From Oceaniglobus indicus (lineage in GTDB: Bacteria; Pseudomonadota; Alphaproteobacteria; Rhodobacterales; Rhodobacteraceae): a DNA stretch of 64,000 nucleotides. This document shows, in pieces, positions 8,832 to 17,531 of this stretch. Under the pieces are notes generated by a model. The model was given only the letters and a program-made list of their open reading frames with translations, did not search any database and was not told the origin of the DNA. The stretch spans positions 62,001 to 126,000 of the forward strand of contig NZ_NMZM01000010.1 of assembly GCF_002751875.1 (NCBI RefSeq), in the 5' to 3' direction. Both the position numbers and the translations under genes were made by a program. Positions within the stretch are counted from its first letter, which is position 1; the number at the start of each line of letters is the position of its first letter.

Positions 8832-8842
8832 GAAACCGTTTC
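8832..8842. promoter_or_regulatory. GAAAC-C-GTTTC palindrome upstream of ugpB
   Basis: An 11-base perfect palindrome about 90 bases before the ugpB start, in the 153-base gap after the HAD gene. It resembles operators of LacI-type repressors. No LacI-family gene is in the window, so the binding protein is unknown. Confidence 0.35.
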
Positions 8843-8894
8843 ACGGTGCGTGCGATCACACGGCAGCGCCCCTGCCGGGACGCAAACAACACCT

Positions 8895-8910
8895 GTGGGA
8901 CACATCCCAC
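8895..8910. promoter_or_regulatory. GTGGGA-N4-TCCCAC inverted repeat before ugpB
   Basis: Six-base perfect arms with a CACA spacer, ending 20 bases before the ugpB ATG and just ahead of its ribosome-binding region (GGGAGAAAG). The position would allow it to act as an operator or as a short leader hairpin affecting translation. Confidence 0.4.
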
Positions 8911-8929
8911 GCAAACGGGAGAAAGACCG

Positions 8930-10240
8930 ATGAAACTTCAAACCTCGCTTCTGGCGCTTGCCGCCGTGACGATGACGGCCAACACCGCCGCCGCCCAGAC
9001 CGAGATCGATTTCTGGCACGCCTTCACCGGACGTCTGGGTGAACTGGTGGCCGAACAGGTCGAAACCTTCAACGCCTCGCAGTCCGACTATGTCGTGAAC
9101 GCCACCCACAAGGGCAACTATTCGGAAACCCTGAACGCCGGCATCGCCGCCTTCCGCGCCGGGGAACAGCCCGACATCCTGATGGTGTTCGAAGTCGGCA
9201 CCGCCACGATGATGAACGCCAAGGGCGCCGTGAAGCCGGTTTACGAGGTGATGGCAGACGCGGGCGCCGATTTCGACGCCGACGCCTTCATCGGTGCGGT
9301 CAAGGGGTATTACACCACCGCCGGTGGCGAGATGCTGTCGCTGCCGTTCAACTCGTCCACGCCGGTGCTGTGGGTCAACCGCGATGCGCTGAGCGAAGCC
9401 GGAATCGACCCCGACACCGATCTGTCGACATGGCAGAAGGTCGGCGAAACCCTGGACGCGCTAAAGGAAGCGGGCCACGATTGCCCCCTGACGACCGCAT
9501 GGCAAAGCTGGATCCACCTGGAAAACACCTCCGCCTATCATGACGTGCCCTTTGCCACCCAGGACAACGGTTTTGCCGGTGTCGACACCGAACTGGCCCT
9601 GAACGGCCCGGTGCAGACCCAGCACATCGAAGCCATGGGCCAGTGGGCCAAGGACGGCAAGTTCATCTATACCGGACGGCGCAACGAAGGCGGCGCGAAC
9701 TTCCGCGGTGGCGAATGCGCGCTGTTCACCGAAAGCTCGGCCGGATACGCGGGCATCAAGGCCGAAGCCGAATTCGACTTCGACGTGCGCCCCCTGCCGT
9801 ATTGGGAAGGTGTCGAAGGCGCGCCGCAGAACACGATCATCGGCGGTGCATCCCTTTGGGTGATGGAAGGCCAGAGCGACGAGGAATACAAGGGCGTCGC
9901 GGAATTCCTGAACTTCCTGTCCTCGCCCGAGGTGCAGGCCAAGTGGCACCAGGACACCGGATATCTGCCGATCACGTCCGCGGCCGCCGATCTGACCCGC
10001 GAACAGGGGTTCTATGACGAAAACCCCGGCACCGACGTGGCCGTCAAGCAGATGACCGCGAACGAGCCGACGGCCAATTCGAAAGGCATCCGTCTGGGAT
10101 CCTTCGACCAGATCCGCGGCATCATCGACGAGGAACTGGAAGCCGTCTGGGCCGGCGACAAGTCCGCGCAGGAGGCGCTGGACAGCGCGAAAGAGCGTGG
10201 CGATGCCCTGCTGCGCCGGTTCGAGCAGTCGGCACGCTGA
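8930..10240 (+). CDS. ugpB: sn-glycerol-3-phosphate-type ABC transporter substrate-binding protein
   Basis: A 436-residue family 1 extracellular solute-binding protein. A signal peptide of about 23 residues ends in NTAAAQT, followed by IDFWHAFTGRLGE, the usual UgpB opening. GRRNEGGANFRGGECAL and the C-terminal GSFDQIRGIIDEELEAVW also fit UgpB. It would bind glycerol-3-phosphate or glycerophosphodiesters in the periplasm for UgpA, UgpE and UgpC. It is the first gene of its operon, has a GGGAGAAAG ribosome site, and is followed by a stem-loop. Other polyol-phosphate or sugar ligands are possible. Confidence 0.9.
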   Translation: MKLQTSLLALAAVTMTANTAAAQTEIDFWHAFTGRLGELVAEQVETFNASQSDYVVNATHKGNYSETLNAGIAAFRAGEQPDILMVFEVGTATMMNAKGAVKPVYEVMADAGADFDADAFIGAVKGYYTTAGGEMLSLPFNSSTPVLWVNRDALSEAGIDPDTDLSTWQKVGETLDALKEAGHDCPLTTAWQSWIHLENTSAYHDVPFATQDNGFAGVDTELALNGPVQTQHIEAMGQWAKDGKFIYTGRRNEGGANFRGGECALFTESSAGYAGIKAEAEFDFDVRPLPYWEGVEGAPQNTIIGGASLWVMEGQSDEEYKGVAEFLNFLSSPEVQAKWHQDTGYLPITSAAADLTREQGFYDENPGTDVAVKQMTANEPTANSKGIRLGSFDQIRGIIDEELEAVWAGDKSAQEALDSAKERGDALLRRFEQSAR

Positions 10241-10257
10241 TCCGAACGACACCAAGG

Positions 10258-10284
10258 CGGCGCCCCGGATCCATCGGGGCGCCG
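10258..10284 (+). terminator. stem-loop between ugpB and ugpA
   Basis: Nine-base arms CGGCGCCCC and GGGGCGCCG flank a nine-base loop, 18 bases after the ugpB stop. There is no proper T-run, so it more likely protects the ugpB message or slows transcription than ends it completely. Confidence 0.6.
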
Positions 10285-10309
10285 TATTCATTGACGAACG
10301 GCAGGAACG

Positions 10310-11191
10310 ATGGAAAAGCGCGTCACATTCAAGGGTCTCTGGCTGCCACTGCTGCTGGTTGCCCCACAGCTTGCCATCACGGCGGTGTTCTTCTTCTATC
10401 CCGCCGGCCAGGCGATCTGGCAGTCGCTGTTCATTCCCGACCCGTTCGGGCTTTCGATGCAATGGGTCGGCCTCGGTAACTTCGAATACCTGCTGAGCGA
10501 CAAGTATTACCGCGCGTCCTTCGTCACGACGGCGGTGTTTTCCATCCTCGTCACGGTCGTCTCCATGGGCGTGGCCCTGTATCTGGCCGTGCTGGCCGAC
10601 CGTCTGATCAAGGGGTCGGGCACCTATCGCACGCTGCTGATCTGGCCCTATGCCGTCGCGCCCGCCGTGGCCGGTGTGCTGTGGCTGTTCATGTTCAACA
10701 CCCGCGTCGGCGTGGTCACATGGTATCTCGGCCTGCTCGGCTATGACTGGAACCATGTGCTGAACGAGAACGAGGCGATGGGCCTGGTCGTCATCGCTTC
10801 GGCCTGGGGGCGCATCAGCTACAACTTCCTGTTTTTCCTTGCCGGTCTTCAGGCGATCCCGAAATCGGTGATCGAAGCCGCCGCCATCGACGGCGCACGG
10901 TTCTGGACCCGCTTCCGCACCATCGTCTTTCCGCTGCTCAGCCCGACCACGTTCTTCCTGCTGGTCGTCAACATCGTCTATGCCTTCTTCGAAACCTTCG
11001 GCGTGATCCACACCATCACGTCGGGCGGGCCGCAGCAGGCGACGACGATCCTGGTCTACAAGGTCTATTCCGACGGCTTCGTCAGCCAGGACCTGGGATC
11101 GTCGGCGGCGCAATCCGTGATCCTTCTGGTGATCGTGGGCGCGCTGACCATCTTCCAGTTCAAGTTCATCGAGCGCAGGGTGCATTACTGA
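10310..11191 (+). CDS. ugpA: glycerol-3-phosphate-type ABC transporter permease UgpA
   Basis: A 293-residue MalF-type permease with about six membrane helices and the coupling loop [20 protein letters not shown] followed by FPLLSP. The C-terminal segment ([21 protein letters not shown]) is typical of UgpA. An AGGA precedes the ATG. Its stop overlaps the ugpE start (TGATG). Confidence 0.93.
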   Translation: MEKRVTFKGLWLPLLLVAPQLAITAVFFFYPAGQAIWQSLFIPDPFGLSMQWVGLGNFEYLLSDKYYRASFVTTAVFSILVTVVSMGVALYLAVLADRLIKGSGTYRTLLIWPYAVAPAVAGVLWLFMFNTRVGVVTWYLGLLGYDWNHVLNENEAMGLVVIASAWGRISYNFLFFLAGLQAIPKSVIEAAAIDGARFWTRFRTIVFPLLSPTTFFLLVVNIVYAFFETFGVIHTITSGGPQQATTILVYKVYSDGFVSQDLGSSAAQSVILLVIVGALTIFQFKFIERRVHY

Positions 11192-12051
11192 TGGCTATCG
11201 ATAAACACACGGGCATGGTGGAAAAGCGCGGTGCGGGCCTGTGGCTGACCCATCTGGGCCTGATCATCGGCGTGCTGTTCATCTTCTTCCCGATCTGGCT
11301 GGCCTTCGTCGCCTCGACCGTGCAGCAGGCCGATATCGTGCGCCCGCCGATGCCCCTGCTGCCGGGCGGTCACTTTCTTGAAAACTATGGCAAGGCGCTG
11401 ACGTCCGGCATCAACGCACCGGTCGCCACGATGCTGTTCAACTCGGCCGTGATGGCGTTGGGCATATCGCTGGGCAAGATCGTGATCTCGCTGCTGTCGG
11501 CCTTTGCCATCGTCTACTTCCGGTTTCCGGGCCGCACGCTGTTCTTCTGGCTGATCTTCCTGACGCTGATGTTGCCGGTCGAGGTGCGGATCGTGCCGAC
11601 GTATGAGGTGGCGGCGAATTTCGGCATGCTCAACAGCTATTCGGGGCTGATCTTTCCGCTGATCGCCTCGGCCACGGCGACCTTCCTGTTCCGGCAGTTC
11701 TTCATGACCGTGCCGGACGAGCTGGCCGAGGCCGCCCGCGTCGACGGGGCGCGGCCCATGCGGTTCTTCTTCGACATCCTGCTGCCGATGAGCCGGACGA
11801 ACATCGCGGCGCTGTTCGTGATCCTGTTCATCTATGGCTGGAACCAATACCTCTGGCCGCTGCTGATCACCACGGATCCGTCGATGAACACCATCGTCAT
11901 GGGCATCAAGCAGATGTTCCCGTCGGGTGACGACCTGGCCGATTGGCCGGTCATCATGGCCACGTCGATCCTTGCAATGATTCCCCCCGTCGCGGTGGTG
12001 ATCGGAATGCAGAAACTCTTTATCCGCGGCCTCGTAGACAGTGAGAAATAA
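11191..12051 (+). CDS. ugpE: glycerol-3-phosphate-type ABC transporter permease UgpE
   Basis: A 286-residue MalG-type permease with six predicted helices and the coupling loop [39 protein letters not shown] is characteristic of UgpE. It pairs with UgpA to form the channel. The start overlaps the ugpA stop and the ATPase gene follows with no gap. Confidence 0.93.
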   Translation: MAIDKHTGMVEKRGAGLWLTHLGLIIGVLFIFFPIWLAFVASTVQQADIVRPPMPLLPGGHFLENYGKALTSGINAPVATMLFNSAVMALGISLGKIVISLLSAFAIVYFRFPGRTLFFWLIFLTLMLPVEVRIVPTYEVAANFGMLNSYSGLIFPLIASATATFLFRQFFMTVPDELAEAARVDGARPMRFFFDILLPMSRTNIAALFVILFIYGWNQYLWPLLITTDPSMNTIVMGIKQMFPSGDDLADWPVIMATSILAMIPPVAVVIGMQKLFIRGLVDSEK

Positions 12052-13050
12052 ATGGCGACCGTAACGCTTGAAAACCTGCACAAATCCTATGGCAAGGTCG
12101 CCGTCATCCATGGCGTCGACATCGACATCAAGGATGGTGAATTCATCGTCATCGTCGGCCCGTCCGGCTGTGGCAAATCCACCCTGCTGCGGATGGTCGC
12201 CGGGCTTGAAGGCGTGTCCGACGGCGAGGTGCGGATCGACGGCAAGCGCGTCAACGAGAAAGAGCCGATGGACCGCGACATCGCCATGGTGTTCCAGAAC
12301 TACGCGCTTTATCCGCATATGTCGGTGGCGCAGAACATGGGCTATGGCCTGAAGATCGCCAAGACCCCCAAGGCCGAGATCGACACACGCGTCGCCGAGG
12401 CCGCGCGCCTGCTGCAACTTGAACCCTATCTCGATCGCCGTCCGCGCGAATTGTCGGGCGGGCAACGCCAGCGGGTCGCCATGGGCCGCGCCATCGTGCG
12501 CCGCCCGTCGGTGTTCCTGTTCGACGAACCGCTGTCCAACCTCGATGCGAAACTGCGGGTGCAGATGCGTCTGGAGATCAAGCAGTTGCAGCGCGAGCTG
12601 GGCGTCACCGCCCTTTACGTCACCCACGATCAGGTCGAGGCGATGACCCTGGCCGACCGGATGATCGTGATGAATGCCGGCGTCGCCGAACAGATCGGCG
12701 CCCCGCTCGAGGTTTACGCCAATCCGCGCACCGCCTTTGTCGCCGGTTTCATCGGCTCGCCCCCGACCAATTTCATGGCCGCGCCCGACGGCGGCCAGAT
12801 CGGCGTGCGTCCCGAACACGTCAGCGTGGTGGCGCCCGATGCGGGCAACGTCACGGGTCGGGTGCAATATACCGAACCCTTGGGTGCCGAGACCCTGGTG
12901 CATGTGATCCTGGAAAACGGCGAAACCGCGACCGTGCGCCAAGACGGCACCGTTCCGATCCCGGCGGAAAAACAGGATGTCGGCCTGGCCTGGGACAAGG
13001 CGGTCGAGATGCGGTTCGGTTCCGACGGCGTGCGGGTCGACGCCCGCTGA
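12052..13050 (+). CDS. ugpC: glycerol-3-phosphate-type ABC transporter ATP-binding protein UgpC
   Basis: A 332-residue ATPase of the MalK/UgpC group: Walker [10 protein letters not shown] (residues 36-44), signature LSGGQRQR (134-141), Walker B VFLFDEP (154-160) and the switch histidine in [10 protein letters not shown]. The C-terminal TOBE-like regulatory domain ([10 protein letters not shown] onward) is somewhat shorter than in the E. coli protein. The gene starts right after the ugpE stop, and its own stop abuts the stop of the convergent M20 gene with no spacer. Confidence 0.93.
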   Translation: MATVTLENLHKSYGKVAVIHGVDIDIKDGEFIVIVGPSGCGKSTLLRMVAGLEGVSDGEVRIDGKRVNEKEPMDRDIAMVFQNYALYPHMSVAQNMGYGLKIAKTPKAEIDTRVAEAARLLQLEPYLDRRPRELSGGQRQRVAMGRAIVRRPSVFLFDEPLSNLDAKLRVQMRLEIKQLQRELGVTALYVTHDQVEAMTLADRMIVMNAGVAEQIGAPLEVYANPRTAFVAGFIGSPPTNFMAAPDGGQIGVRPEHVSVVAPDAGNVTGRVQYTEPLGAETLVHVILENGETATVRQDGTVPIPAEKQDVGLAWDKAVEMRFGSDGVRVDAR

Positions 13051-14274
13051 TCACCCCCGCTCGGCCATGGCCGCGATCGCGCCGGCCAGCGCCTCCACCG
13101 CAACACCCATGTCGCGGTCCTCGGCGTATTCGTCGGGGCGGTGGCTGACACCATCGCGGCAGCGCACGAACAGCATGGCGACCGGGCACAGGTCGGCCAT
13201 GGCCGAGGCATCATGGGTCGCCCCCGACGGCAGGTCGAATGCGCGGAACCCCGCGCCGGTGACCCCCGCGCGCAGCGCATCGGTGAGAGCCGGATCACAG
13301 GTGACGGCCTTCTGGTCATAGGTCTGGGCGATGTCGATGCCGACACCGGTATCGGCGGCCTGCCCCGACGCCAGACGGGCGATATCGGCGGCAAAGTCCG
13401 CCCGGGCCGCATCGTCCACCGATCGGGTGTCCATGGTCATGCGCACCGTCGACGGGATGGCGTTGACCACGTTGGGCGCAACATCGACCTGGCCGACCGT
13501 CGCCCGGAACCCGTTGCGGCGCGACGCCCGCGCCCCGATCTCTCCGATCAGGCGGGCCGCGCCGATCAGCGCATCGCGCCGCCCCGCCATGGGGACGGTT
13601 CCCGCATGGCCCGTTTCGCCCGACACTTCGATCATGTGGCGCGAGATGCCGCAGATGCCGGTGACGATGCCCACCGGCAGATCCTCACGCTCCAGCACCG
13701 GGCCCTGTTCGATGTGCGCCTCGATATAGCCGATCACCCTTGCCGGATCACGGGCCAGATGAACGGCGGCGGACGGGTCGGCGCCGAACCCCCGCATCGC
13801 GTCGCCCATGGTGACACCATCGCGGTCCGCCATGGCGAACACCGCCGGATCCAGCGTGCCCGCCAAGGCCCGCGGCCCGATCAACGCGGTGGGAAAGCGC
13901 ACCCCCTCCTCGTCGGCGAAGGCCAGCACCTCGATGGCGAAGGGCAGAGCGTCGAACCTGTTGCGAAAGCGGCGGACCGCCAGGCAGGCCAGCGCGACCC
14001 CCATGATCCCGTCATAGCGCCCGCCGCTGCGCACGCTGTCCTGGTGCGAGCCGAGCAACAGCGCGGGTCGTTCCCCGGTCCCCGGTGTGCGCCCGATCAG
14101 CGTTCCGGCGGCGTCCATCGCCACCTGCAACCCGGCATCTGTCATCCACTCGGCGATGATCCCGAAGGCCGTGCGGTGTTCGGCGGACCAGGGAAGGCGC
14201 GTCACCCCCTCTTTCGTTTCGGACGCGGCGGCGATAGATGCCAGCCTTTCCTGCGCACAAACGCCATCGTCCAT
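13051..14274 (-). CDS. M20-family Zn-dependent amidohydrolase (N-carbamoyl amino acid hydrolase/allantoate amidohydrolase type)
   Basis: A 407-residue metallo-amidase. Metal-ligand motifs are visible: SHQDSVRSGGRYDG (H78, D88), ADEEGVRF (E122, E123), EAHIEQGP, and the C-terminal SGATHDASAM. GETGHAGTVPM belongs to the dimerisation domain. Family members cleave N-carbamoyl amino acids, allantoate or ureidoglycine. I choose the ATG at 14274 because AGGTG lies five bases before it; an upstream in-frame ATG at 14295 has no ribosome site and falls inside the candidate GntR operator. It is divergent from the GntR regulator and close to a peptide-type transporter, so it probably acts on an imported amide. 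Confidence 0.9.
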   Translation of the reverse strand: MDDGVCAQERLASIAAASETKEGVTRLPWSAEHRTAFGIIAEWMTDAGLQVAMDAAGTLIGRTPGTGERPALLLGSHQDSVRSGGRYDGIMGVALACLAVRRFRNRFDALPFAIEVLAFADEEGVRFPTALIGPRALAGTLDPAVFAMADRDGVTMGDAMRGFGADPSAAVHLARDPARVIGYIEAHIEQGPVLEREDLPVGIVTGICGISRHMIEVSGETGHAGTVPMAGRRDALIGAARLIGEIGARASRRNGFRATVGQVDVAPNVVNAIPSTVRMTMDTRSVDDAARADFAADIARLASGQAADTGVGIDIAQTYDQKAVTCDPALTDALRAGVTGAGFRAFDLPSGATHDASAMADLCPVAMLFVRCRDGVSHRPDEYAEDRDMGVAVEALAGAIAAMAERG

Positions 14275-14286
14275 TTTCACACCTGT

Positions 14287-14302
14287 ATTTTTCATGATAA
14301 AT
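14287..14302. promoter_or_regulatory. candidate GntR operator, site 1
   Basis: ATTTTTCATGATAAAT, a 16-base imperfect palindrome with seven of eight half-site matches, lies between the divergent M20 and gntR genes. Two related sites occur in the other divergent gap of this locus. The position next to a FadR-type gene makes autoregulation likely. Confidence 0.7.
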
Positions 14303-14349
14303 AGATGCTAGGGGACAGGGGCGCCTTGCGTCAAGCCGGGGACGGGACC

Positions 14350-15099
14350 ATGAACGAAACAACCAGCCGGCAGAGATCGCGGCCCGAACGCGTGGCCGAG
14401 GCGATCAAGGATTGGGTCGTCGAGAACGGGTTGCTGCCCGGTGACCGGTTGCCGGGCGAGGCCGAGCTGATCGCAAGGTTTGCCATGTCCAAGGGCACGA
14501 TCCGCGAGGCGATGCGCCTGTTGCAGGCCCAGGGGCTGGTCGTGACCAAGACCGGACCGCGGGGCGGCAGTTTCGTGGGCAAGGTCAGCAAGGATCGCGC
14601 CCATGCCCTGCTGGCGAACTATTTCTATTTCCAGAACGTCTCGATCGACGACATCTACCAGGTGCGCATCGCGCTTGAGCCTGAAAACGCCGCCGCCGTC
14701 GCCGGACACCTGAGCGCGGACCAGATCGGCGAGCTGGAGGAGATTCTGGCGCGTTATGCCGCCCCGGCCCGCGACGCCGACGAGGAACGCGCGCAGCATA
14801 TCGATTCGCTGAGGTTTCACGCCCGGCTGGCCAGTTTCGGGCAGAACGCTCTGCTGGGGTTCTTCATCGGCTTCATGGCGCAGATCCTGACCGATCTGAC
14901 CGTCTACAAGCGGCTCTATTCCGAACGGAACCTCGAACTGTGGCGGCGCGGCTTGCGTCATCAGACCGATCTGGTCGCCGCGTTGCGGCGCGGTGACGCC
15001 GATGCGGCACGGTCGATCATGCGCGACCACATGGAAACGGCCCGGCGCATGATGGAGGATCACGAGGCCGTCGTGATGAAACGCTTCATGGCCGAGTGA
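14350..15099 (+). CDS. FadR/GntR-family transcriptional regulator
   Basis: A 249-residue regulator with an N-terminal winged helix (GDRLPGEAELIARF, then SKGTIREAMRLLQAQGLV) and a C-terminal FCD ligand domain (VRIALEPENAAAVA, FHARLA, and RDHMETARRMM near the end). The histidine and acid positions of FCD that usually bind a metal appear present. Such proteins respond to small carboxylates or amino-acid-like ligands. GGGGACGGGA precedes the ATG. The last 14 bases overlap the convergent DUF1028 gene. It probably controls the M20, DUF1028 and oligopeptide transporter genes through the ATCATGAT-centred palindromes. Confidence 0.92.
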   Translation: MNETTSRQRSRPERVAEAIKDWVVENGLLPGDRLPGEAELIARFAMSKGTIREAMRLLQAQGLVVTKTGPRGGSFVGKVSKDRAHALLANYFYFQNVSIDDIYQVRIALEPENAAAVAGHLSADQIGELEEILARYAAPARDADEERAQHIDSLRFHARLASFGQNALLGFFIGFMAQILTDLTVYKRLYSERNLELWRRGLRHQTDLVAALRRGDADAARSIMRDHMETARRMMEDHEAVVMKRFMAE

Positions 15100-15796
15100 C
15101 CACGTCCCCGGCCGGTCGGATCGCCGGATCGGCGTGGGGTTCGGACCGGTGCGGATCATCCAGGGTCGGCACCAGGGCCACCCATTCGCCGTAGGGCCCG
15201 CTGGTCGCGCGTGCGTGCAACGCGCGCAGCGCGGCAAGCGGTTCGTCGTCATAATCCACCCGCAACGACAACGGCGCCGCATCCCGGCGCACGATCAGCA
15301 ACGCCGCCGACAGCAACCCCCGGCTGTCGCCCCCCGCCGCGGCCGCCGCGTCCAGCGCCGCCAACAGGCGCAGGTCCAGCGGGCCGGTTGCAGCAAGAAA
15401 TCCCTGAAGGCAGGCATCCAGCACCGCAGGCGACGACAACAGGTTGCCCGCCACCACGACGCCGGGGGCATGGCGCGCATCGGCGGTCGGGATGCTTTCA
15501 CCGCCGGTAAAGCTGCCCGTGCCCCCCGCGAGGTCCAGCGCCGACATCTGGCGATGGGCGCGCCCGGCATCCGCCCCGGTGATGGCGGCGACCGCTTCGG
15601 CCGCACCCGCGCCCGCCCGCATCCGCGCCAATGCGGCGTCGCCCCACAGGGTCGAGGGCAACGATCCCTGCGACGCGCTCATCCCTGATTCGGCATCACC
15701 GCGCAGCACCCAGCCGCCGACACACAGGCTGCCGGTGGTGGCCGCGCCGCCGTAACTGCCTGTTTTCTGGTCATGGGCCAGGATCGAAATCGTCAT
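15086..15796 (-). CDS. DUF1028 family protein (Ntn-hydrolase-like)
   Basis: A 236-residue protein matching DUF1028: MTISILAHDQKTGSYGGAATTG at the start, SQGSLPSTLWGDAAL, and GGTGSFTGGESI. The family has an Ntn-hydrolase-like fold and often sits beside peptide or amino-acid transporters and amidases, which is the case here. The reaction is not established. It shares a divergent promoter region containing two palindromes with the transporter operon and overlaps gntR tail to tail by 14 bases. Confidence 0.88.
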   Translation of the reverse strand: MTISILAHDQKTGSYGGAATTGSLCVGGWVLRGDAESGMSASQGSLPSTLWGDAALARMRAGAGAAEAVAAITGADAGRAHRQMSALDLAGGTGSFTGGESIPTADARHAPGVVVAGNLLSSPAVLDACLQGFLAATGPLDLRLLAALDAAAAAGGDSRGLLSAALLIVRRDAAPLSLRVDYDDEPLAALRALHARATSGPYGEWVALVPTLDDPHRSEPHADPAIRPAGDVVTRP

Positions 15797-15824
15797 GGGG
15801 GCCGCCTCCGGATTACGGGGTTGT

Positions 15825-15868
15825 ATTTATCATGAAAATTTTGCCTCATGCAATTAATCATGATAAAT
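15825..15868. promoter_or_regulatory. candidate GntR operators, sites 2 and 3
   Basis: ATTTATCATGAAAATT (15825-15840) and ATTAATCATGATAAAT (15853-15868) lie 28 bases apart centre to centre, between the divergent DUF1028 and oligopeptide-binding-protein genes. Both match site 1 at 14287 and the consensus ATTTATCATGATAAAT. The second ends 30 bases before the transporter start codon. Confidence 0.72.
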
Positions 15869-15898
15869 AGACCAAAACAATCAGCGGAGGGAATGTTC

Positions 15899-17476
15899 AT
15901 GTCGATCTTCAAATTCACCCGGCGCGCGGCGCTTGCGACAGGCGCCGCCTTGACCATGACCCTGGCGGCCGTGGGCGGTGCTGTGGCCCAGACCCCGCCC
16001 GGCGTCCTGATCGTCGGGCAGATCGCCGAGCCCAAGGCGCTGGATCCGGCGGCGGTGACGGCGGTCAACGATTTCCGCATCCTGATGAACGTCTATGACG
16101 GTCTCGTGCGCTACAAGGACGGCACGCTTGAGGTCGAGCCGGCCCTGGCGACCGATTGGGAGATTTCGGACGACGGCAAGACCTATACCTTCACGCTGCG
16201 CGATGGCGTGACCTTCCACGACGGCAGCGCGTTCAACGCCGAAGCGGTCAAGTTCAACTTCGACCGGATGCTGAACGAGGATCATCCGTTCCACGACACC
16301 GGCCCCTTCCCGCTGGCGTTCTTCTTCTCGGCCATCGAAACGGTCGAGGCGGTGGACGATCTGACGGTGAAATTCACCCTGAACGCGCCCTATGCGCCGT
16401 TCCTGTCGAACCTCGCCTATCCCACGGGCCTGATCGTGTCGCCCGCAGCGGTGGAACAGCACGGCGCCGATTTCGGGCGCAATCCGTCGGGCACCGGCGC
16501 GTTCAAGTTCGCCGAATGGCGCAGCAACGAGGCAGTGGTGGTCGAAGCCAACCCCGACTATTGGGACGGCGCGCCGGATCTTCAGGCGGTCGTCTTCCGC
16601 CCGATCACCGACGCCAGCACCCGCACCGCCGAAATGCTGGCAGGCGGAATCGACCTGATGGTCGAAGTGCCGCCCGTCGCCCTGTCGGAATTTCAGGGCA
16701 ATCAATACACCGTCCACGAACAGGCCGGACCGCACCTGTGGTTCCTGATCCTGAACACCAAGGAAGGCCCAATGGCCGACAAGCGCGTCCGCCAGGCCGC
16801 GAACTTTGCCATCAACAAGGAAGCGTTGGTGAACGAGGTCTTGGAAGGCACCGCGGACGTCGCGGCAGGGCCGACACCGCCCGCCTTTGCCTGGGCCTAT
16901 AACGACGACCTGACCCCCTATGCCTATGACCCCGAGAAGGCGAAATCGCTGATTGCCGAAGCGGGGGCCGAGGGCGCGGAACTGACGTTCTATGTCACCG
17001 AAGGCGGGTCGGGCATGTTGGACCCCATCGCCATGGGCACCGCGATCCAGGCCGATCTGAACGCCGTCGGCTTCGACGTGAAGATCGAAACCTATGAATG
17101 GAACACCTTCCTGGGCGAGGTCAATCCAGGGCTTGAGGGCAAGGCCGACATGGCCGAAATGGCGTGGATGACCAACGATCCCGACACCCTGCCCTTCCTC
17201 GCGCTGCGCACCGATGCCTGGCCCGACAAGGGTGGCTTCAACTCGGGTTATTATTCCAACCCCGAGGTCGATGAACTGCTGGAACAGGCCCGCGTCGCCA
17301 CGGATCAGAACGAACGCGCGACGCTCTACAAAAAGATGCAGACCATCGTGCAGGATGACGCGCCCTGGGTCTTTGTCGCCAACTGGAAACAGAACGCGGT
17401 GACGTCGGACCGGGTCGGGAATTTCGCCCTGCAACCCAGCTTCTTCCTGCTGCTGGACGATGTGACCAAGAACTGA
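15899..17476 (+). CDS. oligopeptide/dipeptide-type ABC transporter substrate-binding protein
   Basis: A 525-residue family 5 solute-binding protein. The N-terminus has a twin-arginine-like stretch (FTRRAALATGAAL) and a signal peptide ending AVAQ, so export by Tat or Sec is possible. Family features include LDPAAVTAVNDFRILMNVYD, LRDGVTFHDG, FNFDRML and GTGAFKF. The ATG at 15899 is chosen because GGAGG lies eight bases before it; an ATG two codons earlier is too close to that site. It probably binds a peptide, an N-acylated amino acid or an opine-like amide. A stem-loop follows. Confidence 0.92.
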   Translation: MSIFKFTRRAALATGAALTMTLAAVGGAVAQTPPGVLIVGQIAEPKALDPAAVTAVNDFRILMNVYDGLVRYKDGTLEVEPALATDWEISDDGKTYTFTLRDGVTFHDGSAFNAEAVKFNFDRMLNEDHPFHDTGPFPLAFFFSAIETVEAVDDLTVKFTLNAPYAPFLSNLAYPTGLIVSPAAVEQHGADFGRNPSGTGAFKFAEWRSNEAVVVEANPDYWDGAPDLQAVVFRPITDASTRTAEMLAGGIDLMVEVPPVALSEFQGNQYTVHEQAGPHLWFLILNTKEGPMADKRVRQAANFAINKEALVNEVLEGTADVAAGPTPPAFAWAYNDDLTPYAYDPEKAKSLIAEAGAEGAELTFYVTEGGSGMLDPIAMGTAIQADLNAVGFDVKIETYEWNTFLGEVNPGLEGKADMAEMAWMTNDPDTLPFLALRTDAWPDKGGFNSGYYSNPEVDELLEQARVATDQNERATLYKKMQTIVQDDAPWVFVANWKQNAVTSDRVGNFALQPSFFLLLDDVTKN

Positions 17477-17483
17477 TGCGGTG

Positions 17484-17506
17484 ACCGGCGGGGTGTTCCC
17501 GCCGGT
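17484..17506 (+). terminator. stem-loop after the oligopeptide-binding-protein gene
   Basis: Nine-base arms ACCGGCGGG and CCCGCCGGT with a five-base loop, followed by TTTCC, lie eight bases after the stop and 26 bases before the permease gene. This is the same arrangement as after phnD and ugpB. Confidence 0.6.
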
Positions 17507-17531
17507 TTCCATTCCGATCCGGGGGGGCAAT

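Noticed and set aside
9461-12942. Two minus-strand frames of 574 and 585 residues opposite ugpBAEC
   Set aside because: Both are antisense shadows with low-complexity His/Asp/Arg content; the plus-strand genes have complete ABC motifs.
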